DNA of 56,708 nt from Clostridia bacterium (lineage in GTDB: Bacteria > Bacillota > Clostridia > UBA1212 > UBA1255). The notes under the pieces were generated by a model. That model was not told the origin of the DNA. It did no database searches and worked only from the letters and a program-made list of their open reading frames with translations. Positions 42,091 through 50,877 of the stretch are shown here, one piece after another. The stretch covers positions 1 to 56,708 of the forward strand of contig JAFZSK010000066.1 in assembly GCA_017620915.1 (NCBI GenBank), written 5' to 3'. A program made the position numbers and the translations under genes. Every line of letters begins with the position of its first letter. Positions within the stretch are counted from its first letter, which is position 1.

Positions 42091-44438
42091 GATTTTTAAA
42101 CAGGGGACAGACCCGATTTCAAAAACTGACGGCGCTGGCGTGCGCATTGCTGGCGCTGGCGATCGTACTTTCCGGCTGCGGCGGCGCGGGCACAGGTCCG
42201 AGCGGTACCGGCAGCGGCAACAGCGGCGAACCGGCAGTTACGCCGGCACCCGGGGCGGAGGAGAGGACAATGACAGAACTGCTTAAAGTCGGGGGCGTGA
42301 CGCATTTGACCGCGGACACGCGGGTATATGACGCTACGGCGCTGGGCGTGCCCGCAGACGGCAAAGCGGACTGCGCGGACGCGATACACGCGGCCATTGA
42401 CGCCGTGCTGGAAAAAGGCGGCGGGATCCTGTACTTCCCGTCGGGCCGGTACCGGATAAATACTCCGGTCGTGATCGACCACACCCGCCCGGGCTGGCTC
42501 TGCCTCGCCGGCGACCCCGACGGCTCCTCGTCGTTCATGCTGGGCAACAAGATAGGGGAAGACCCCGGGTTCCGCGTTGCCCGCGACGACACCCACTTCT
42601 CGTTCCTGACCTTCACCGACAACAACGCCAAAGCCCCCGGCATGAGCCTCGAAGCCCGCGGCTGCTCGCTGTACGGCGTCGTATTCACCAAAAACACCGC
42701 GAAAAGCACGCTGCCCTGCCTGGAAGTCTCCGGCTCATACAACACGGTCCGCCAGTGCGGCTTCTCCCACAATAATCGCGACACGTACCAGGTCGAATTC
42801 ACCAAATACCCCGGCCGCGACGCCCGCGGCAACGTCATGTGCGACGTCCACTTCGGCGACGTATACTCCAAATGCACGCTGGTCTCCAGCCGCGACGACG
42901 GCAGCGCACAGGAGGATCTGACCATTGCCCGCAACCTGTACCTGATCCCCGGCGAACCCATGATCGAGGTACGCGCGGTCAACGGCCTGGCCATCTGCAA
43001 CAACATGCTGGACGCGGCGTCCACCGCGGTGGAGATCGCGCCGGATGGCTTCGGCGTGTACAACGTGGAGATCTGCGACAATTACATGGGCGGCAGCAAG
43101 GGCGGCGTGCGCATGATACAATCCGACGCACCTGGCGGCAACATCTCCGTCCACGACAACTACATCTGGACCCCCGACAGCATCACCGTATGGGGCGACA
43201 ACTACTTCCGCGTCTCGGCGACGCACAACTACTGCGTGCTGACCGGGGGACAGGCGCTGTTCATGATGAACGCCGTCGCGGCCACAGTGGGGGGCAACCG
43301 GGTGGCCAACATCTCCGGCGGCGGCACCACCGAACTGGAAATAATAAAGCTGGACAAGGCGTCGGTTATTGACTCCGCCGGATACGGCAGCGTCGACATA
43401 CCCAAAGATGGCGCGCGCGTCGATATCGAAGTGCCCGAATTGCCCGCACGGAGCGAAGCGGAGCCGTACCGCGGCGCCGAACGGCCCGCTCCGGACCAGA
43501 CCGGCGACACCCTGCTGGGCACGCTGCTCACGAAATATTACAACGTGAAAGATTACGGCGCGGTGGGCGACGGCGTCACGGACGACACCGCGGCGGTAGA
43601 GCAGTGCGTGAAAGCGGCTAAAAAGAGCAGCGGTACCGCGTATTTCCCGGCGGGTACGTATCTGATCACCAAAACGATAAAAGTGACGAAAGATGACTCC
43701 AAGATCCTCACGCTCAAGGGCGACGGCGCGGAAGTTTCCCGCTTCGTTGGAGCGGAAAGCCTGGACGGCCCGATATTCGACATACGCATGAAGTACAACT
43801 TTAACGCCAAAGACCTGGGTTTCGAGCACCGCGGTCAGGGCAGCGGCATTGACGCACTGTACGTGAAGGCCTTCGACTGCGCGTTCACGTCGGGCGAGGG
43901 CAACACCGCGCCGCTCCTCCACTTCAGCGGCTCCAACTGCTGGGCGGTGCGCTGCGAATTCAACACCCGCAACGCCGAATCGTACGGCCTCACCTACACC
44001 CGCGACAAGGGCGAGATCTCCATCAACGATTTTATTACGGACAATATTTTCACCGGCCCCGGCAAAGGAGTGCTGGTGGGCGACGGCTCCACCGTGGGCG
44101 AAGGCCGTTCGGAAGGCCTGAAGATCCACGGCAACACCTTCGTCAACACCGGCAAAACATCGGTGGAGATCTATGAGATATTGCACGTGAATATTGCCTA
44201 TAATACGTTTGACGGCGCCGAAAACGCGATCTTCCTGTCAAATAAAGGGTACGGACCGGACGGGATCTATATTGACCACAACAAAATCAGTGCCCGCGGC
44301 GACTGCATCACCTCGGGCACCGTTGACGGCGGCGGAGACTATATTTCAATGGTGGTCATCCACGACAACGCCCTCACGTCTGCCGGCGGGAAGACTGTCA
44401 GCGAGCCCGTGGCGTTTGCCAGCGAGATGATCCACTGA
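42087..44438 (+). CDS. Pectate-lyase-3-like beta-helix lipoprotein, two repeats, coupled to the his operon
   Basis: A 783-residue lipoprotein. The signal peptide has a hydrophobic run ([19 protein letters not shown]) with lipobox LSGC. It contains two Pectate_lyase_3-type beta-helix starts: [20 protein letters not shown] with [14 protein letters not shown] near residue 90, and [20 protein letters not shown] with [10 protein letters not shown] near residue 490, each followed by parallel beta-helix coils with N-ladders. The family includes polysaccharide lyases, epimerases and phage-type depolymerases; the exact reaction is unknown. The first residues [12 protein letters not shown] are encoded by a dispersed repeat copy, and the ATG overlaps the hisIE stop, so expression follows histidine control unless an internal promoter exists. 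No separate ribosome site other than AGGAGAAA in hisIE is seen. Confidence 0.78.
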   Translation: MRFLNRGQTRFQKLTALACALLALAIVLSGCGGAGTGPSGTGSGNSGEPAVTPAPGAEERTMTELLKVGGVTHLTADTRVYDATALGVPADGKADCADAIHAAIDAVLEKGGGILYFPSGRYRINTPVVIDHTRPGWLCLAGDPDGSSSFMLGNKIGEDPGFRVARDDTHFSFLTFTDNNAKAPGMSLEARGCSLYGVVFTKNTAKSTLPCLEVSGSYNTVRQCGFSHNNRDTYQVEFTKYPGRDARGNVMCDVHFGDVYSKCTLVSSRDDGSAQEDLTIARNLYLIPGEPMIEVRAVNGLAICNNMLDAASTAVEIAPDGFGVYNVEICDNYMGGSKGGVRMIQSDAPGGNISVHDNYIWTPDSITVWGDNYFRVSATHNYCVLTGGQALFMMNAVAATVGGNRVANISGGGTTELEIIKLDKASVIDSAGYGSVDIPKDGARVDIEVPELPARSEAEPYRGAERPAPDQTGDTLLGTLLTKYYNVKDYGAVGDGVTDDTAAVEQCVKAAKKSSGTAYFPAGTYLITKTIKVTKDDSKILTLKGDGAEVSRFVGAESLDGPIFDIRMKYNFNAKDLGFEHRGQGSGIDALYVKAFDCAFTSGEGNTAPLLHFSGSNCWAVRCEFNTRNAESYGLTYTRDKGEISINDFITDNIFTGPGKGVLVGDGSTVGEGRSEGLKIHGNTFVNTGKTSVEIYEILHVNIAYNTFDGAENAIFLSNKGYGPDGIYIDHNKISARGDCITSGTVDGGGDYISMVVIHDNALTSAGGKTVSEPVAFASEMIH
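42091..42126 (+). repeat. Dispersed hairpin repeat forming the start of the pectate-lyase-like gene
   Basis: TTTTTAAACAGGGGACAGA continues CCCGATTTCAAAAACTG. The unit lies directly behind the start codon and encodes residues 3-12 of the signal peptide's n-region, including its arginines. Confidence 0.85.
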
Positions 44439-44449
44439 TCCGGCGGCGT

Positions 44450-45508
44450 TCAGCAGTCGATCTTTACTTCGTTGCCCGTGGCGGCAGATTCGTAGATGGC
44501 GGACAATATCTTCATCAGCACCACACCGTCCTCCGCGGGGGCGTTGCTCGGCCTGCCCGTGAGCACGCAGTCAACGAAATCGTCGATCTCCCGTTCGAAC
44601 AGCCCGTTGAAATCCAGCGCCGTGGGCATATCCAGCGTGACGTTGGTCATGTAGCCGTGGGACGTGGAATAGATCTTCAGGTCGGGGGAGAGGGTGGCGC
44701 CCGCTTTGGTGCCCAGGAAAACGATGTTGTTCTCGCCCGGCAGGTTCATATCGAAGGACGCCTCGATGCCGATGGTGAATCCGTTCTCGAAGCGGATCAG
44801 GGCCGAGGCGAAGTCTTCCACGTCGCTGGTGTTGCCCGCGTCGGACGCTTTGTATTCGCCGGGGCGGGTCTTGACTTCCGGCCGGGAACCCAGTTTGTCG
44901 AAGGTCACGCCGTACGCGGATACGGGCTTGGGGCAGCCGGCAATATATCTGGCCAGGTCGATCACGTGCACGCCCAGGTCAATGAGCGGACCGCCGCCGG
45001 AGCGCTTTTTGTCTGAGAACCAGCCGCCGGGGCAGCCGTGGCGCCGGGTGTATGTGGCTTTGGCGTAGTAGATCTCGCCGAAGTCGCCGTTGTCAACAAA
45101 ATCTTTTAATATCGCGCAGTCGTTGCCGAAGCGGCGCACAAACCCGATCTGCAGCAGTTTGCCGGATCGTTTTGCGGCGGCCAGCATCTCTTCCGCTTCT
45201 TTGCCGTTCATCGCCATCGGTTTTTCGCACAGCACGTGTTTGCCCGCGTTCAGCGCCGCGATGGTGCAGGGGGCATGGGCCGAGTTCCAGGTGCAGACGC
45301 TGACGGCATCCAGTTCCTCGAGTTTGACCATTTCGTTGACGTCCGTGTACAGCCGCGTGATGCCGTGGCGCGCGCCTTTTTCCTTCAGGCGGGCTTCGTT
45401 GATGTCGCAGAACGCGTACAGTTCGACGTTGGGGTTGCGCTTGTAGCCGCTGATGTGGAATTCGGAAATGCCGCCGACGCCGACGATACCGACTTTAAGT
45501 TTTTTCAT
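44450..45508 (-). CDS. Gfo/Idh/MocA-family NAD(P)-dependent oxidoreductase
   Basis: A 352-residue sugar oxidoreductase. It begins KVGIVGVGGISEFHISGY, the Rossmann GxGxxG; has DAVSVCTWNSAHAPCTIAAL and the family's catalytic-type motif KHVLCEKPMAMNGKEAEEM (EKP lysine); and later GGGPLIDLGVHVIDLARYIAG with the conserved D...H pair that contacts the sugar. Members oxidise or reduce hydroxyls of inositols, glucosides and sugar derivatives. It follows the epimerase-like gene by four bases and is thus second in a two-gene leftward operon; such pairs often convert an unusual sugar to a central intermediate. Confidence 0.93.
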   Translation of the reverse strand: MKKLKVGIVGVGGISEFHISGYKRNPNVELYAFCDINEARLKEKGARHGITRLYTDVNEMVKLEELDAVSVCTWNSAHAPCTIAALNAGKHVLCEKPMAMNGKEAEEMLAAAKRSGKLLQIGFVRRFGNDCAILKDFVDNGDFGEIYYAKATYTRRHGCPGGWFSDKKRSGGGPLIDLGVHVIDLARYIAGCPKPVSAYGVTFDKLGSRPEVKTRPGEYKASDAGNTSDVEDFASALIRFENGFTIGIEASFDMNLPGENNIVFLGTKAGATLSPDLKIYSTSHGYMTNVTLDMPTALDFNGLFEREIDDFVDCVLTGRPSNAPAEDGVVLMKILSAIYESAATGNEVKIDC

Positions 45509-45512
45509 GGGA

Positions 45513-46307
45513 TTACCCTCCGATCTTGCCTTTCAGGAACTCTACCGCCATCGCGATATCTTTTTCCGGCGTCTCGCCGCACTCGCGCTCGATGGTCAGG
45601 AAGCCCGTGTAGCCCACGTCGGACAATGCTTTCAGATAGCCGTCCCACTTCACGTCGCCCTGACCCAGCGGTACTTCGATGTACGGCGGCTGCGTGCCGC
45701 GCATACCGTCTTTCGCGTGGGTGTGGACAATATAATCCTTCAGTTCGTACACGCCTTTGACCGCATCGTCGTCAACGCACATCGTGAGGTTGGCGGGGTC
45801 GTAATTGACCGCCACTCCGCGGGAGCCGAGGGTGTCAAGAAACTCCCGCAGCCTTGCCGCCGGCTCCGGCCCGGTCTCGATGGCGAAGTGCGCCTTCAGA
45901 CTGTCGGCGTACTCGGCCAGCTCGTGGCACGCGCTCTGCATGATCTTATATACGTCGTCCGCGGGATCTTCCGGCACGCGGCCGATGTGGGTGGTGACCA
46001 CGTTGGTCTCCAGCTCCACCGCCAGGTCCAGGATCCGCTTGGACTTTTCGATCAGGCCGGGGTTGAGTTCCGGGTTCGTGAAGCCCTTGCCCAGGTCGCC
46101 GCACAGCGCCGAAATGACAAGGCCCTGCGCCTTGACTTTGTTCAGAAATTCGCGCCGGTCCGCCTGCGTCAGGTTCTCCGGCGCCATCTGGCCGTATGTG
46201 GCGTATACCTGCAGCCCCTGGCCGCCGACTTCCGCCGCCTTTACCAGTGCCTGGTCAATGGGCAGCCTGAACGAATCCAGCATCACGCCGATCTTGAATG
46301 GGTACAT
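45513..46307 (-). CDS. Sugar phosphate isomerase/epimerase family TIM-barrel protein
   Basis: A 264-residue xylose-isomerase-like TIM barrel starting at the ATG at 46307, with GGAG eight bases upstream. It has [54 protein letters not shown] with the metal-binding Glu, [20 protein letters not shown] with metal-binding His/Asp, and FLTIERECG with the last Glu. The four metal ligands of the family are therefore present. Relatives are hydroxypyruvate isomerase, myo-inosose dehydratase and D-psicose epimerase. With the Gfo/Idh enzyme it probably forms a sugar oxidation-isomerisation pair. Confidence 0.9.
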   Translation of the reverse strand: MYPFKIGVMLDSFRLPIDQALVKAAEVGGQGLQVYATYGQMAPENLTQADRREFLNKVKAQGLVISALCGDLGKGFTNPELNPGLIEKSKRILDLAVELETNVVTTHIGRVPEDPADDVYKIMQSACHELAEYADSLKAHFAIETGPEPAARLREFLDTLGSRGVAVNYDPANLTMCVDDDAVKGVYELKDYIVHTHAKDGMRGTQPPYIEVPLGQGDVKWDGYLKALSDVGYTGFLTIERECGETPEKDIAMAVEFLKGKIGG

Positions 46308-46386
46308 ATGATCATCTCCGGTCAATATTTTGTGGCTCTACCGGCCGCTGCTGCATGCGCCGCGGTTTCCGGTGTCAACTGTCAAA

Positions 46387-46416
46387 ATTCTACCATTCAG
46401 CCGCTTGCGGTGTCAA
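46387..46416 (-). promoter_or_regulatory. Promoter of the epimerase-oxidoreductase operon overlapping the GH127 stop
   Basis: On the minus strand TTGACA (complement of 46411-46416), an 18-base spacer and TAGAAT (complement of 46387-46392) preceded by TGG. The -35 box overlaps the stop codon of the upstream GH127 gene (46413-46415). Confidence 0.75.
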
Positions 46417-49196
46417 GGTGTCGCAGGTATCAGATCGAACGCGTCCAGCTCAGCGAACCCCACATCGTCTTTAGTCTTTTCGATGCGTAGCGTATGCTGC
46501 CCTTTGGTGAGCGTCAGGCGGATGTCCGCGTAGATATCATCGTCGAAGCTGCCCCAGCCCAGCGTTTTGCCGTTGTCATTGTAGCGGAGAGTGCCGCACT
46601 TTACGCCGTCCACGAACACGGTGTGGGTCGCAAACCCCAGCGCCGCGGCGTAGTAAAAGCGCAGCGTATATTCACCGTCCGCGGGAATCGTGAGTGCTTC
46701 GAAAGTCAGCGACGAGCCCACGTCGTCAATGCCAGCCACGTGACGCGTTGACCGGTACGCCGAACCTGTGAGTTTAGCGTCCTCCGCCTCGTAGCGGACC
46801 GCGCCGGTGTCGATCTCATTGACCGTCACCGAAACAGATATTTTCAGTCCTTCGGGAAACGCGCCGCCGCCAACAGCCGTCAGACAGATGCGGTTATGGC
46901 GGTCGGTGCGCAGCAGATCCGTGGTCAATGTGACCGTCCCTTTGCCCTTGGACAAGGTGACTGTTCCCGCGTCCGCCCGGTCGAGCTCCAGCGCCAGCGT
47001 CACGTCCTGCGGCGTGTCGTATGCGAATTCCAACGTATATGTAAGCTGTTTCCAGCCAGTTGACTGACCGGCTTTCTCGTACGGCGCGATGACCGACGTA
47101 AACAGCAGAGTATGGTCGTCGGGGCGCTCCGGTTCTTGCGCGGGCAGCGTGCCGGTCCACGGAATGTGCGTGATGCGCAGCCGCGTGAAGGCGTACGGGA
47201 TCAGTTTTACAGTCTCGGTCTTGCTGCCCAGCCGCGTTGCGGCAACGGGAGACACCGGGGTGTCTCCGGCAATATTCTGCGCGGTATTGAGCTGCCAGTC
47301 GCCAACACGCTTTGCCTTCGCCTCCAGCATTACCGGGGCGTCGGAGGCCTGGAACCGCATATTCTCAGTGATCGTTTTGCGCGTAAATTTAAAATTGGCG
47401 GCAACGTTCCCAAAATTAAAATCGCTCAGCGCGTAATTCCACGCGGTGGTCGGCGTAATGTTGTAGGACGGATAGTCGCCGTTCAGATGCCAGTTGTTCG
47501 GGTTATAGTTGATCGGTTTCCGGTCTTCGCCGATCGCCAGTGCGAACAGTACCGCGCCGCGGCGGATGCTGACGCTGTTGTTGTCCGTGAGCGTCGCTGT
47601 GAGCGCCGCGGGAAAGTCCAGCGTAATGACGTCACCGTCGTGCCATTCGGCGGAGAGGCGCGCGTATTGACCGGGGCGCAGTTCGGCGTCGATCGGGTGG
47701 CCGTTGACCAGCACCTCCGCGTTATCGCACCATTCCGGCACGCGGATATAAATAGGATAAGTGTCGGTTTTGTCCGCCGCCAGCGTGAGAGTCACGCGGT
47801 CTTCGAACGGATAATTGGTAGTCTGAGCGATGGTAAGGTGTGTATCGTTCCCGACCGTTGCAGTGACTTTGTTGGGCCCGTATGCGCCAACTGCCAGCCC
47901 GTTGTCCGACGTTTTCAGCCACATGGACGCTATGAACAGCGGCCAGCCCATCTGGTAGTTATGCACGCAGCAGGGGTAGCCGCCAGGCAATCCGTACACC
48001 GACCGGTCGCCGCCGTCGCTGGTGAAGCCGTGGTTGCCGAGATCCGCCGTGACCTGGTTCTGCATCGTGAAGTAGACCTGGCCCTTGCCGTCGGGGAGCA
48101 ATTGCTGCGGCAGCGCGTTGTAGGTGATCAATTCGAGTTGGTCGGCGATCGTGGCGTCCCGCAGGAGTTCGAGGGCGATCTCGTCGCACAGCATCCGTTC
48201 CACCACCGCGCAGGTCTCGTTGCCGTACACGGCGTCAATGCCCCGCGTCAGCTCGTCGCCGTTGGACATGCCGTCCTGCCGGCCCGCGGCCATGTAGATG
48301 TTCTCTATGCCTTTATAGTACACATCCAGGTAGTGTTCGTCGCCGGTCAACGCATACATTACCGGGAACAGCTTGAAGCTCTGCTGGACGTTGACGATGT
48401 GGTACGTATTTGACCAGGCGTCCGCGTCGTACGCCGCTTCCCAGTTGTATGTCTGTTTGTACAGCCGCTCGCACAGATCCAGCAGTTCAGCATCGCCCGT
48501 GCGTTCGTACAGCCAGAGTACTGCGAAAATATTGTCCCCGCCCCGGGCTTCGGCCCAGGAGTAGAGCGGCCGGCGTTTAAGCTCCTTTGCCTCCCATGCG
48601 AAATAGTTCTGCAAAAACGGCACCACGCGCTCGTCGTCCGTGGCGTCGCAGTAATACTCCAGCGCGATCAACATCGGCATCAGCGGCCAGTAATCCACGG
48701 TCTCCGGCGTGGCAGCAAGCGGGCCGAACGCGCCGCTCTCCGTCTGGCTGGAGAGCGTCCATTCGATCCACTTCTGCGCCTGCGCTTTGAGGTCGGCGTC
48801 GTCCTGCACGTACGCGGTAGCCACCAGCCCCCTCACGTAATACGTGCCGCGCTCCCAGTTTTCGCCGCTGCCGCCCAGCCAGCCGGAACGTCCGTCGCCG
48901 TCCGCGCAGCAGTCGGGGGACACTTCTTCAAAATGTTTTGTAACGTTTTCGGCCTGCAGCAGGAGCTGATTTTTCAGCCAGCTTTCGGCCTTGACCTGCC
49001 CCAGGGGCAGCATGGAAAATTTCATATTGTCAACGGCTCCTTCCGCGGTCACTTCTACTTCACGCTGTTCTCCCGCGGGCACCGGCGGCAATGTGCTGTC
49101 GCTGCCGTAGTTGCTGCCGCGGCCTCCGCACCCGCAGGTAACGGCCAGGGTCAATACGACGAGCAGACATACTACGCGCGCTATTTTTCCGGACAT
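46413..49196 (-). CDS. GH127 (DUF1680) beta-L-arabinofuranosidase-like lipoprotein with C-terminal CBM
   Basis: A 927-residue exported enzyme from the ATG at 49196 (GGAGGT upstream), with an N-terminal hydrophobic signal ending TCGCGGRGS. Residues ~30-600 match GH127: an N-terminal loop with W-L-G-G-S-G, an alpha/alpha barrel including YYCDATDDERVVPFL, the acid/base and zinc region around ELLRDATIADQLELITYNAL, and Cys409-Cys410 in YPCCVHN, of which the first is the nucleophile in the characterised enzyme HypBA1. Residues ~790-927 form a CBM6/35-like jelly roll (VRYEAEDAKLTGSAYR). It probably removes beta-L-arabinofuranose or related residues from plant glycans. Transcription is leftward towards the epimerase pair, which has a separate promoter. 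Confidence 0.88.
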   Translation of the reverse strand: MSGKIARVVCLLVVLTLAVTCGCGGRGSNYGSDSTLPPVPAGEQREVEVTAEGAVDNMKFSMLPLGQVKAESWLKNQLLLQAENVTKHFEEVSPDCCADGDGRSGWLGGSGENWERGTYYVRGLVATAYVQDDADLKAQAQKWIEWTLSSQTESGAFGPLAATPETVDYWPLMPMLIALEYYCDATDDERVVPFLQNYFAWEAKELKRRPLYSWAEARGGDNIFAVLWLYERTGDAELLDLCERLYKQTYNWEAAYDADAWSNTYHIVNVQQSFKLFPVMYALTGDEHYLDVYYKGIENIYMAAGRQDGMSNGDELTRGIDAVYGNETCAVVERMLCDEIALELLRDATIADQLELITYNALPQQLLPDGKGQVYFTMQNQVTADLGNHGFTSDGGDRSVYGLPGGYPCCVHNYQMGWPLFIASMWLKTSDNGLAVGAYGPNKVTATVGNDTHLTIAQTTNYPFEDRVTLTLAADKTDTYPIYIRVPEWCDNAEVLVNGHPIDAELRPGQYARLSAEWHDGDVITLDFPAALTATLTDNNSVSIRRGAVLFALAIGEDRKPINYNPNNWHLNGDYPSYNITPTTAWNYALSDFNFGNVAANFKFTRKTITENMRFQASDAPVMLEAKAKRVGDWQLNTAQNIAGDTPVSPVAATRLGSKTETVKLIPYAFTRLRITHIPWTGTLPAQEPERPDDHTLLFTSVIAPYEKAGQSTGWKQLTYTLEFAYDTPQDVTLALELDRADAGTVTLSKGKGTVTLTTDLLRTDRHNRICLTAVGGGAFPEGLKISVSVTVNEIDTGAVRYEAEDAKLTGSAYRSTRHVAGIDDVGSSLTFEALTIPADGEYTLRFYYAAALGFATHTVFVDGVKCGTLRYNDNGKTLGWGSFDDDIYADIRLTLTKGQHTLRIEKTKDDVGFAELDAFDLIPATP

Positions 49197-49225
49197 TACG
49201 GTACCTCCACAAGATTGCTGAGGAC

Positions 49226-49254
49226 AATATAAACTAAACGGCAGCAAGTTGCAA
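49226..49254 (-). promoter_or_regulatory. Candidate GH127 promoter using a repeat-derived -35 box
   Basis: On the minus strand TTGCAA (complement of 49249-49254) lies 17 bases before TATATT (complement of 49226-49231), which is 30 bases from the start codon. The TTGCAA belongs to a heptamer tandem repeat, so the repeat appears to supply the -35 element. Confidence 0.55.
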
Positions 49255-49318
49255 GTTGCAAATTGCAAGTTTTTAGTTTTAAGTTTTAAGTTATAAGTGA
49301 TAAGTGTTAAGTTGCAAG
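49241..49318. repeat. Heptamer tandem repeats (AAGTTGC, AAGTTTT, AAGTTAT, AAGTGAT types)
   Basis: About ten near-heptamers beginning AAGTT or AAGTG run through the spacer between the divergent GH127 and acyltransferase genes. AAGTTGC units come first, then AAGTTTT, AAGTTAT, AAGTGAT, AAGTGTT and AAGTTGC again. The units differ mainly in their last two or three bases. Confidence 0.8.
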
Positions 49319-49472
49319 GAACGGCGAAAAGTGCTACAATACCGCCTGAAAACAGCGGCTCGGTAATTACCGGAATTGTCCGTGAGAATGCTCAAAAGAG
49401 TGCCGGAGCGTCCGTAAAAGACGCGGATGCCTCCAAACAGGGCCGCAAAAACACGAAAACGGGGTAAAAAAC

Positions 49473-50834
49473 ATGGCAAAACTGGACATTGACAAGAAAC
49501 TGGCCGCCAAAAAAGGCAAGCCGATGAGCAAGTTTATGGGAAAAGCACTGCGCACGTTCCTGGCAACGCCCAATTCGAAGAAAATGAACCTCGAGGTCAT
49601 TGACGAAGTCGGGATGAAGAACGTAAAAGGGCCGTTCGTTGTGCTCAGTAATCACACGTCACGGTGCGACTGGCAGTACGTTGCCCTCGCGGTGAAACCG
49701 CACATGCTGAACTACGTAGCGTCGTACATCGAATTCCACAGAGCGCACATGCATGCGATCTTCGACCTCACCAGCGTCATTCCCAAGAAGAATTTCGTTG
49801 CCGACTCCCACTGCATCAAAGAAATCATCTCCGTCATTCAGAAAGGCGGCAACGTCATACTGTTCCCTGAAGGCAAATCCAGCATCTCCGGCACCAACCA
49901 GCCCGTGGCCGTCGGCACCGGCAAGCTGCTCAAACACCTGAACGTGCCGGTCTACACCACCACCATCACCGGCGGTTACATGTCCAACACGCAGTGGAAC
50001 ATTGCCGACCGCCCCGGCAAAGTCATCATCAAGATCAAGCAGCTGCTCACCGCCGAGCAGACGCAGTCGATCAGCCCCGACGAAATGGAGCGCATGGTCA
50101 ACGACGCGATCTATAACGACGACTTCATCTGGAACGAGACCGCGCGGGTCAAATACCAGGGCACCGAGCACATCGCCGAAAAGCTGGAAGAGCACCTTTA
50201 TATTTGCCCCAAGTGCGGCAAGGAGTTCACGCAGCGCGGCGTTGACAACGTGTTCACCTGCGGCGAATGCGGCAACAGCGTAAAGATCAACGAATACTAC
50301 GACCTGATCCCGAATTCGGACGACGCGGTGATCCCGAAAAATCTGCGCGTGTGGTTCGAACTGCAGCGCCGCCGCGTGTTCCGCGAGATCCGGGACAACC
50401 CGGACTTCTGCCTGGAAGAACCCGTGACCCTCGGTTATCTGCCGTCGGATCACTACGTACCCAAGACCGCCACCAGCGAACCCTGCGGCGAAGGAACTCT
50501 CAAGATCACCCGCGACGAATTCTCATACAAGGGCACCAAACTCGGCCAGCCCTTCGAGATCCATGCCAAAACGCAGAACATGTCTTCGGTAGTATTCGAG
50601 ACCGATTCCCACTGCTTCGGCGCGTTCTTCGACGGTAACTATTACGAGTTTGAACCGAAGCGCCCCTCCGGCAGCAAGTGGCTGCTCAGCGTGGAGGAGT
50701 GCCACCGGCGCGCGGGCGGCAAATGGCAGAACAACCTGCCGCAGCAGCAGTGGATATACGAAGACAACAAAGATACGGACAACGACGAATACTACCTCGC
50801 CGGCCATGCGCCGGAAGGGGAACCGGTGTTCTAA
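49473..50834 (+). CDS. PlsC-like 1-acylglycerol-3-phosphate acyltransferase with C-terminal zinc-ribbon extension
   Basis: A 453-residue protein. Residues ~40-220 are a PlsC acyltransferase: His61-Asp66 in NHTSRCDW (the HX4D catalytic motif) and FPEGKSS at 131-137 (acyl-acceptor phosphate site). No clear membrane helix precedes it, unlike many PlsC proteins. After that comes a zinc-ribbon with Cys245/Cys248 and Cys263/Cys266 (CPKCGKEF, CGECGNS) and a ~180-residue unknown domain containing PRPSGSKWLL-like and YEFEPKR segments. The extension may sense or bind something, or hold partners. The enzyme should transfer an acyl chain to lysophosphatidic acid or a related lipid at the membrane. It has its own leader; TACAAT near 49335 is a -10 candidate. 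Confidence 0.8.
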   Translation: MAKLDIDKKLAAKKGKPMSKFMGKALRTFLATPNSKKMNLEVIDEVGMKNVKGPFVVLSNHTSRCDWQYVALAVKPHMLNYVASYIEFHRAHMHAIFDLTSVIPKKNFVADSHCIKEIISVIQKGGNVILFPEGKSSISGTNQPVAVGTGKLLKHLNVPVYTTTITGGYMSNTQWNIADRPGKVIIKIKQLLTAEQTQSISPDEMERMVNDAIYNDDFIWNETARVKYQGTEHIAEKLEEHLYICPKCGKEFTQRGVDNVFTCGECGNSVKINEYYDLIPNSDDAVIPKNLRVWFELQRRRVFREIRDNPDFCLEEPVTLGYLPSDHYVPKTATSEPCGEGTLKITRDEFSYKGTKLGQPFEIHAKTQNMSSVVFETDSHCFGAFFDGNYYEFEPKRPSGSKWLLSVEECHRRAGGKWQNNLPQQQWIYEDNKDTDNDEYYLAGHAPEGEPVF

Positions 50835-50867
50835 GTTTTAAGTTATAAGTATTAAGTGGTAAGTGAG
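50834..50867. repeat. Heptamer tandem repeat (AAGTTTT, AAGTTAT, AAGTATT, AAGTGGT)
   Basis: The stop codon of the acyltransferase gene is followed by five AAGT-type heptamers that fill most of the 43-bp gap to the next start codon. It is the same family as at 49241-49318. Confidence 0.8.
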
Positions 50868-50877
50868 GGAGGATACT

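Noticed and set aside
40528-42147. Leftward 539-codon frame across hisA, hisF and hisIE
   Set aside because: Antisense to three genes with clear catalytic motifs; no homology features are visible.
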